Shown: piece by piece, positions 53,442 to 64,000 of the stretch
Layout: every line of letters begins with the position of its first letter
Position numbering within the stretch: the first letter of the stretch is position 1
Notes under the pieces: generated by a model
What the model was told of the DNA's origin: nothing
The model's input: the letters and a program-made list of their open reading frames with translations, nothing else
The model's database searches: none
Made by a program: the position numbers and the translations under genes
Assembly: GCA_003999685.1 (NCBI GenBank)
Contig: CP021222.1
Location: 186,001-250,000, forward strand
Origin: Taiwanofungus camphoratus
Taxonomy: Eukaryota; Basidiomycota; Agaricomycetes; Polyporales; Taiwanofungaceae
DNA: 64,000 nucleotides
Direction of reading: 5' to 3'

Positions 53442-55292
53442 TCAGGCATGGCCAAGAATAGACTGTGGCTGGTACGGCTCCTCCAGATACTTGATCTCGT
53501 CCTCGGTCAACGTCACGGACGCGGCCCCTGCACCAAGTCAAACCTCAGCATCGTCCGGCACACTCGATGTATGCGACTCACCAATGATGTCTTTCAGGTT
53601 GTCGAGGCTCGTCGTGCCCACGATGGGCGCCGTGACCCCCGGCTTGGACAGCACCCACGCGATGGCGACCTGCGCCATGCTGATGCCCTTCTTCTTGGCC
53701 ACTTGCTCGACACTGCCGGTGGTTCGGTGCGCTCATATTAGGATGGAAGAAAGCCGGTCAGACCGAGGGCACGCACCGGTCGACAATGTCTGGTGTGCCC
53801 GAGCCCTTGTAGTTCTTGATGAACCTGTTCGGTCGAAAAGGTCAGTAAGGGGCATTCATGTCGCTTGTTCTTGAAGGCACCAAGGCGGCGTATACGTGTT
53901 CACTCGGTGAGATGACTCACCAGTCGGTGCTTCCCCGTGTGGACCGTTCGCTGAGCGGTCGAGTGAGCAGTCCACGTCCGAGAGGCGACCAGGGAATCGA
54001 GCCGACGCCGAACATCTGCACCTTGGCATCAAACTCCGGTGCGTGATATCATCGTGGCCCTGGCGTACCTGGAGCGTGGGGAACATCTCGCGCTCTTCTT
54101 CCCGGTAGATCAAGCTGTAGTGGTTCTGCATGGAGACGAAAGGCGTGAGGTTGTTCTTGATAGCGTAGTCTTCGCCGAACGGGATGACCTTTCAACGTCG
54201 AATGGTCATCTAGGTTTCGAACCACTCACTCTGCATGGCATGGACTGACCACACACTTGCACTGTGAGTTGCTATTCGTCATGAGGGTGCAAAGGGACTT
54301 ACATTGGTAGGCGTAGCAGGAACTCATGCCGATGTAGCGCGCATAGCCCGCCTTGACGACGTCGTGAAGTGCTTGCATCTGTTGAAAGGAGTAGCAGTGT
54401 ATCCGTAGCAAGCCCATGTGAGGAGAACACTGACAGTCTCCTCAATGGGCGTATTATAGTCAAATCTGTGGCCTATAATATCATTGAGCTGGCAGAACAG
54501 GACTAGGACGTCGACGAGTGTCGCCTACATTGGAACAGGTCGACATAATCCAGTTGCAAACGCTCCAGGCTGGCTTTGATCGAGTCGAAGATGTGCTACA
54601 GCCATGTGCTTCAGTTGCGCCAACCACGGTGCGGAAGAGTTCGCGATACACACCTTGCGACTAAGACCATACTGGTTGACTAGACCGAGCTCATCTGCGT
54701 TTACCTTGTTGCCCCCCGCCCTCAGATTCACGCCATAGTCTTTTGCAATCGGGTTGAAGACCTGGGATCGAGAATCAGGGGAATCAGGGTCGGGCCTGCA
54801 CAAGTTGATACGTTCTGTGGATGAGCAACCTTGGTCATGATGACAATCTCCTCTCGCGGCAGGTTCAGCTTCTTAATGGCATTGCCAAGGATGACTTCAG
54901 AAAGACCGTTGGAGTACGCCTGCGCTTAGAGGTCAGAACCCTCTCAGAGAAGCCTTACGATCGAATGGCACACATTCGCAGTATCGAAAGTCTGGATGCC
55001 GTGCTCATATCTGAGGTGTCGTCGGATTGAGATGCGGTTTGCTTGAGATCGGAAAGTACCTACGCGTATTTAATGTGCTCAATCGCCTGCTCTTCTCCAA
55101 CAACCCACTCCTGCCAGCTGGAGCTGCCATACTGCATAGTGCCCAAGATGATCTTGGATACCTTCAGCCCAGAGCTTCCCAGACGAACTAGATGCGAACA
55201 AGTTGGGCAAAACACTCAGTACCTCCTTGTTTATGCCGAAGGGTGTAGCGGTCCTTACCATATGCCATCCTCTTCGCCTGCGGTGTGGCCAT
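53442..55292 (-). CDS. Aldo-keto reductase AKR-E
   Basis: Fourteen exons on the minus strand, with the layout of AKR-B and all phases consistent where I followed them, give about 349 residues from ATG at 55292 (MATPQAKRMAY) to TGA at 53442. Exon 5 is two codons longer than in the other copies (around AGGNKVNADE). The tetrad is complete: Asp62, Tyr67 (in AYSNG, with Ala where AKR-A has Met), Lys95 (IMTK) and His155. The last exons, their introns and the 3' flank are close to AKR-B, while exons 3-10 differ much more, so the gene looks mosaic. Predicted role: cytosolic NADPH-dependent carbonyl reduction. Confidence 0.92.
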
Positions 55293-56100
55293 CTTGAGGT
55301 ATGTTCAATTCGCAGCCCTATGGGGCTCCTCTGAATGCTCACGTATTTAAATTAGAAATAAGCGTGTGAAACGCAGGTTTCTGTACCCCATCAAGGTCCA
55401 TGCCTTGATTACATATCGAGATCATCCTTGTGTTATTCCGGGAATCTTGGACATCCCTTGCGCCAGATATAAATGAATGCCGACTGGGTTTGTCATCATT
55501 AAGCTAGCTTACTTCTAGTTAGATGAACTAGGCTCTCTGACAATTGGTTGGGACGACGCGTACCGAGTTGAAGTATCATCTGATTCTCAGGGCTAAGATC
55601 TAAGAAGCCAGTCTCTCGAGCGTCTCGTGAGAATACGATTGGAGGAGAGTAAATTAGTCAGCAGAGTATTGCTTAACACTGGACACCCTACAGTGTCCGC
55701 AATACAGTACGACGACGAGCACTACTTGGGATACATGGCGCATGCACTTCGGTGTTACCAGCCTCGAGTGCTGACTCTGACTTTGCAAAGGCCTGCAATG
55801 GTCCCATCGCAATGACACTCTAAATCAGTGCTTTTCCTTGGCCTTTGCCTCACAACTGTTCAGTCATAGCGAAGCAAGGATGGTGCGGCTGATGATCATA
55901 TACTATCATACAGCTATTGATAGCATTCTAGGTAAATAACACTGGCAGACAGCTGATCAGAACATAAATATTACAAGTCCAATTGAATTCCAGTGGGGGA
56001 AAGAAAAGGTAATAAATAACCAGCCAGGAGCAACGACCTTGTGAAGCCAGCTTGCTATATGTCATCCTATCATTGGATGGAGGAGAGAATGAGAAAACAG
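55293..56100. other. Intergenic between AKR-E and the DUF6534 gene
   Basis: It should hold the AKR-E promoter: TTTAAATACG lies about 45-60 bp upstream of its start on the minus strand. A TATAAATG copy lies further out near 55470. No gene is seen. Confidence 0.4.
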
Positions 56101-58449
56101 TCAGAGACATACAGGCGAACGCACCTTCACAGTGTTTTTTTCCGCGGTAATATCACATGCCTTAGCCTCGTTCAGATCTGGAATCCATGTGTTCCTATCA
56201 ACTAGCTTGTCGCGTGCATGTCCGTCTTCCAACGAAGATTCAGATACGCGCCGCAACGACGAAGCCAATGTAAGAGCAACGGGGGGAGGCCTCTTCGGTA
56301 CATCAAGTAAGAAGAATCTTTTGTTGTTCTCTGGATGGGCATCAGGCATTTTGTTACTATCATAGATGGGTGCGTGCATCGAGGGCGAACTGGAGTGCTC
56401 CCCAGGCACATCGCAAAAGCTAGGCTGGGTGTTTGCGAGCTGAGTTACCTTGCATTGGTTTCCGGGACCAGTCTCAGATGTCAGAGGAGTCAGTGCTATG
56501 TCTTCAATATTTGGGACTGCGCGTAAACGGAGGGTATTCCGTGCATGAAGCCTGTTGGTCATGGGGGAACATGAAAGAAGTCAAAAGGCAATATGATACT
56601 TTTCAAAGCGATTGGTAGTTGTGCTCTGGACTTACATGGCCACAAACAAGTTGACGTACACTGGAATAAAATACCACAATGAGCATGATGTGGTAATAGA
56701 ACAATGTATACAAGAGGCAGCAGTGCCAGACTCTACTTACATCCCGTCACCACGAATTCAATGCCGAGGAAAACAAACATATTCGGGAGAGTGGCCAACT
56801 GTACCGATTTTTAGTCAGCCTTATCAGAAAAACAGGTCCGAAAACTTACAGTCACAACACATATAACCGAGAATAGACTGCAATCCTTAGCATAAGCACA
56901 AGCAGTTCATCTGAGACTAGTATATAAACACAAAAATAACACTCGCCTGGTTATCCAACCTGTACTCAACGTGAACATCATGAGAGCTGTCACAGTTGGG
57001 TTTGTTCTGAAATATATGCGATTAATCACATGGAAAAAAGTATCAAGACAAATGAGATCAGTAAGGTCAGGCACTCACATTCTAAAGCCCGTGCGACAGC
57101 GAGCAAGAAGATAACATAACAACGATGCGATAATAATATCAATGATGCTGGAGGTGCTCAGGCCATAATAGGTCACCCACTACGCATGCGAAATCAATTC
57201 ATCAATAATTATTACATTTCCTGTGAGATCAGGTCGAGGAGAGTGCAGAAAAAAAGTGTAGAACGGCGAAAGGAATTGGCAGAAGAAACGCAGACAATCG
57301 GGAACTCACTATGCTCTTTCTTATATCTGTATATTGTTGAAAATGAGTACTGGTTCACTGCTATCAGTGTTCAATAGGCCGAACTTCTCTGTAAAAATTC
57401 ACGTTACAAAACAGACCGCTAGAACATCATAGAAAGGTGTCAACAAAGTGCAGTTCAACTGCACTGAAATACAAACCAAACGCGGCAGCTATTTAGCGAG
57501 GTGGTACAATTACGGCCTAATATTAAACTATGACAGTGTATATTATATAGCTCACCAACTCATCATATCCCATAAGAAGGATCAAGGTCTATAGAAAACT
57601 TAGTCTGCTCTGGTCAAAAATTCCCGCACTCATGAAGAACGCTTACAACTGCAATAGGCAGGAATCTGTGGAACCAGGGCCATTGAACTGCCACAGCATT
57701 CACTATACGTATATTATGCGAGATGCGGTTAGCGGAGACCGAAGGCAGCGGCAGAAAAAGATCATCAAGTCCAAATGTGTCTCGTTAAACAGATAATTCA
57801 AGCACTGAGTGAACGTACACTTGTAGATACGAATCGCATACATCCTAGGAGGTGTCCACCAAAGATGAATCAGCTACACTAAAGAGAAATGGGCGCTAGA
57901 CGCACGTCTGAACAGAAACCACTGTGATCGCCTGAAAGCAATCCTACCAATTAGTATTGCAAACGAGAAGATAATTCTGGATACACTGTACATATATCAC
58001 AATTTGTGCCTACACCCTCTCCATTAGTCGGCATTTTTATTCGTCTCAAACAAGGCGATTCACACACCTTGCAGCTCTAGACAATGTCTATAAGCACCTC
58101 TGGCTTAAAGTAGTTTGGGATAAGATACCAATAAACCATGTGGTAGGATAAACCGAAGCGGCACGCATCCAAAAGCATGAAGAACCGGTGGTAACATTGT
58201 ATATGTAAGTATCGGAACAATACAGGACATACCAAAGCCAGCATACAGCACATTTGTTCCAGGTCTTATCATGGCTGTACTGTTGAAAGTAAACCAAGAC
58301 TTGAAGGTTGGTTACTCCGAAAAGACTACAAAAACACATCGTCGTTAGCTCGTTATATTCACATAATGAAAAAAAGAAAAGGACATCTACACCGCCGCAG
58401 CGAAGACGCCAATCAGGACGGCACCGTAAGTGCTCTCAAGTCCAGCCAT
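56101..58449 (-). pseudogene. DUF6534-type membrane protein, probably interrupted
   Basis: Exon pieces fit, in order, the seven-helix proteins of mushrooms that end in a DUF6534 domain. They are an N-terminus MAGLESTYGAVLIGVFAAAV (from 58449), then FGVTNLQVLVYFQQYSHD, then LDACRFGLSYHMVYWYL...YFKPEVLIDIV, and YAIRIYK. The DUF6534 core follows: GLSTSSIIDIIIASLLCYLL with RTGFR, TALMMFTLSTGW, and CSLFSVICVVT with FVFLGIEFVV, then VYVNLFVAM and LHARNTLRLR. The tail to 56101 is a soluble, Ser/Pro-rich region. After DIV, where relatives have WSFK or WSCK, the codon is TAG (near 58075) instead of TGG. Unless an unusual intron removes it, the gene is cut short. The function of the family is unknown, though the topology is receptor-like. 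Confidence 0.65.
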
Positions 58450-59202
58450 ATCGAACCGTCCGTAGACCCGCGAGAGCGTCGGATTGTTAGAGGAAGAATT
58501 CAGTACACAACGAGGTCCACCTCGTAAATCCTGATGACGACGACAAAGATCGTGAGCTGAAGTACAAAGATCTGTTATATATCCTACCAACGGCCTGCAA
58601 ACACGATTTATGGGCGGAGAAGTGATCCCACGCCAAACGCATGAGAAGGATTACTGGCTAATCATTATAAGGACCCTCGCATCTGACCTGTTGTACGCCC
58701 TCCTGTCAATTGCTCGAAACATCCATCAATCACGACAGAAGGACCTGTGCCTCAGTCCTTTTCGCACAATTGAAACACCATCCCTAGTATCATTTCCGAT
58801 TAGAAGAAGTCCCTTTTGTGAATTGCTGTTAACAGACTGAGCGTTATTGAGCGTCAGTATTGGACCGAGAAGCGCAGATCGGGCCAAGGAAAGTGTCAAG
58901 AGATGTCCAGGCGTCAGAGCAGAATGAGCATCCGTATGGTGTACGCGCGCTCTGCCCGTTACATGACCGTCCCCCTTTAATAGTGGAAAAGGTAGAACTG
59001 GGCCAGAAAACGTCGGAATATTCTCCGAAGCGAAAAAAAATTGTTACAGCATGTTATAAGCCTTGCTTCTTAAGTATCACCTGACACAATGAACTTAAAA
59101 GGGGGAAGCCTATGTACTGTTAGCCTCAAAGCGGTGCAGTCAATTAATAGCTCGTCATCACGGCAAATACAAAATGTAGACGCACTTAGAAGGATAGTTT
59201 GA
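58450..59202. other. Intergenic, no recognised gene
   Basis: Upstream of the DUF6534 gene. Only short overlapping frames occur; it presumably includes that gene's promoter. Confidence 0.35.
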
Positions 59203-60562
59203 TCAGGACAAGTCCTCGGGCCACTGGGAATCTTCGCCCAAACCTTGTCCGGTAATAATAACAACCTGACTGCCAGTCTTGGAGAGGGGTGGTAAGTTTT
59301 CATCTAAGTTTTCATCAATCACCTGTCCAGTCTTGATTTTGAACCATAACACTGCATGACCAAACCCTCCACAATTGCCGCGATTAGCTAGTTGATGGGC
59401 AAGATCACAGACGAGACCACAACAGAAGTGACCGGCATCGACACATGCCTTCTCAAAGTTATCTTTCATTTGTAATTTTCGCCTGCCGCACAGGTTGAAC
59501 CCTATCATGCGATCAGAAGATGGCCCATGACCTGAACGTAGACTCCAGACCTATGTTCCTGGTACGGTTCATACAGATCAAGGCTTCCATATCTAAACCC
59601 ACTCCTGTGGAATCAAGAGACGCTAAAGAGTAAAGAAGTTTACTTCGAGGAGGGAGCCGTAGATAAACATTCCGGAGACCCTCGCCAAATGCCGGTAATG
59701 TGCATGCTGGATCAATTGGCCAACGTGTAAGGCAATTTACCCGCATTTCCGTGCGTACGCCACTTTGGGCTGAGTCTTGCCTGCCTGGTCTCTGACAACC
59801 GAACCGTGATGGACCACCTCAGCGTCCTGATTGCAGCTGTTCTGGGCAGTTGGCTTGTAGCCTGTGGGTTTCACGTTGGATTTGTGATGCAACAGCGTCG
59901 ATCCTCTGGCTTTGCATCGTCCGGTTACCTGACAGAAGCCCCTCGAGTAGCCTGCGGTGTAAGTCACGAGTCAAATAAGGACGACTTACGCTTGCAAAGC
60001 AGCATGCATCATTTCCATAGAGCAGGAACGTTCAAGTTGACAATGGTCAATGTATTCATTTTGGTACGGACTTCATGCTGAAGGAGAATCCCAAGTCGTC
60101 CTCTGGATGATAACCGTGTTACATAATAGACTCACAAGAGCCTTCATTGCCTCGGAAGAGGGTCGTGATGTCGAGCAATTTCTGATCACTTGCTGCAGAG
60201 GAATAGTTTTACAACACTAGACTTTGATTTATGTACAGAGTGCACGAGAATTCTCAACGAGGATTTGACTGAGAATTGGCTGAATAAAGGCTGCTATCAT
60301 GTTGCTGCAGTAGAATTATGACACACGGCAGCTCCTGTCCTTTGCAGGGATCCCCTCCTGGATCAGGGATTTTGCGTCCTCGAAACTCGTCCAAAGGCCA
60401 TAACCTCAAAAAGTGAATTCGCACGCTTCTATCGCCATATCGACTACAAAATAGGCGGCGAGAAAAGTTCTGGAGCGAGAGATGCACCATACCTGCGGTT
60501 AAACAATTCATGCGAAGAGGTCCATCTAGTGAACGGATTGAGGCTGATGCAGTGAATATCAA
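59203..60562 (-). CDS. Possible gene of unknown function
   Basis: Several minus-strand frames follow each other: 60562-60254, a piece near 60090-60010, one near 59940-59737, 59746-59513 and 59508-59203. They read like ordinary soluble protein, for example RSVRIHFLRLWPLDEFRGRK and GGFGHAVLWFKIKTGQVIDEN. I do not recognise a domain and could not prove the splice sites. The repeated NCLT at the start of two pieces may be chance. Treat as a weak prediction; start, end and exon count are all uncertain. Confidence 0.3.
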
Positions 60563-63668
<3,106 letters not shown>

Positions 63669-64000
63669 GGCAACCGTCTCGATCTCAAGAGGGAGTAATT
63701 GGCGAGAGGTGTGTACACGTGTATCTGCTGTCGGCGTATCTGCGTCTGCTTGTCCGAGTCGCAACCATATATTGTGTAATGTTCACACTTATTGTACCTG
63801 CTAAGTCCTTATGTGTACACTTCGATCCTGTGCTCCGTCGTGTACTATTAGGTACTTACATATACCGAGTTTTGGCAGGGGACGCGATGTGAAACAGAAG
63901 TTTCGTTACTGATGTTTAATAGAGCATTTCCGCAGGTGAATCGGAAGAGGGCAGTTTAAGATGTCTACGAACTATGGAGCCACATCCCGAAACGTTTTCG
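63669..64000. other. 3' flank of the SRPK gene
   Basis: Presumed 3' untranslated region and following intergenic DNA. No further gene begins before the window ends. Confidence 0.4.

Overview
The window looks like nuclear DNA of a filamentous basidiomycete (Agaricomycetes, probably a wood- or litter-decay fungus). The genes are dense in short introns of about 50-60 nt with GT...AG borders, and two genes use GC...AG donors. Several families are typical of mushrooms: fungal sedolisins, a DUF6534-type membrane protein, a YPL088W-like aldo-keto reductase family and an SRPK kinase. The class is inferred from gene content, not from a marker gene.

Layout. From 1 to 2336 no gene is convincing. From 2.3 to 15 kb lies ordinary genic DNA: a Ser/Pro-rich protein of unknown function (+), a C2-domain protein (-), a decayed Tc1/mariner-like transposase, a secreted sedolisin (+), a major facilitator transporter (-) and a second secreted sedolisin (-). 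From 17 to 55 kb an expanded aldo-keto reductase (AKR) family is interleaved with mobile DNA. AKR-A (17.4 kb, +) and AKR-D (40.4 kb, -) lie in a 2.9-kb inverted duplication. AKR-B and AKR-C (28.7 and 32.8 kb, both +) are a tandem pair that shares about 1 kb of downstream DNA. AKR-E (55.3 kb, -) carries the same downstream segment as AKR-B. All five read through in frame across 14 or 15 exons, but AKR-C has serine where the catalytic histidine belongs.

Mobile DNA. Between 20 and 28 kb lie solo-LTR-like repeats, a tRNA-derived SINE-like insertion, a 369-bp MITE and a DIRS/Ngaro-type tyrosine-recombinase retrotransposon fossil. Near 32 kb there is a Myb/SANT-like gene remnant and a 275-bp MITE. 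From 41 to 52.5 kb there is a graveyard of nested LTR-like repeats of four families (here A-D). Several keep 4-5-bp target duplications, and one nest is three levels deep (D holds A, A holds C).

From 55 to 64 kb ordinary genes return: a DUF6534-type seven-helix membrane protein with one apparent nonsense codon (-), a doubtful gene (-) and a complete SRPK-type serine/arginine-protein kinase (+). The two sedolisins and the transporter could form a small nutrition module (extracellular proteolysis plus export or uptake). The AKR cluster is the clearest gene-family expansion and shows inverted duplication, tandem duplication, mosaicism and loss of an active-site residue within 40 kb.
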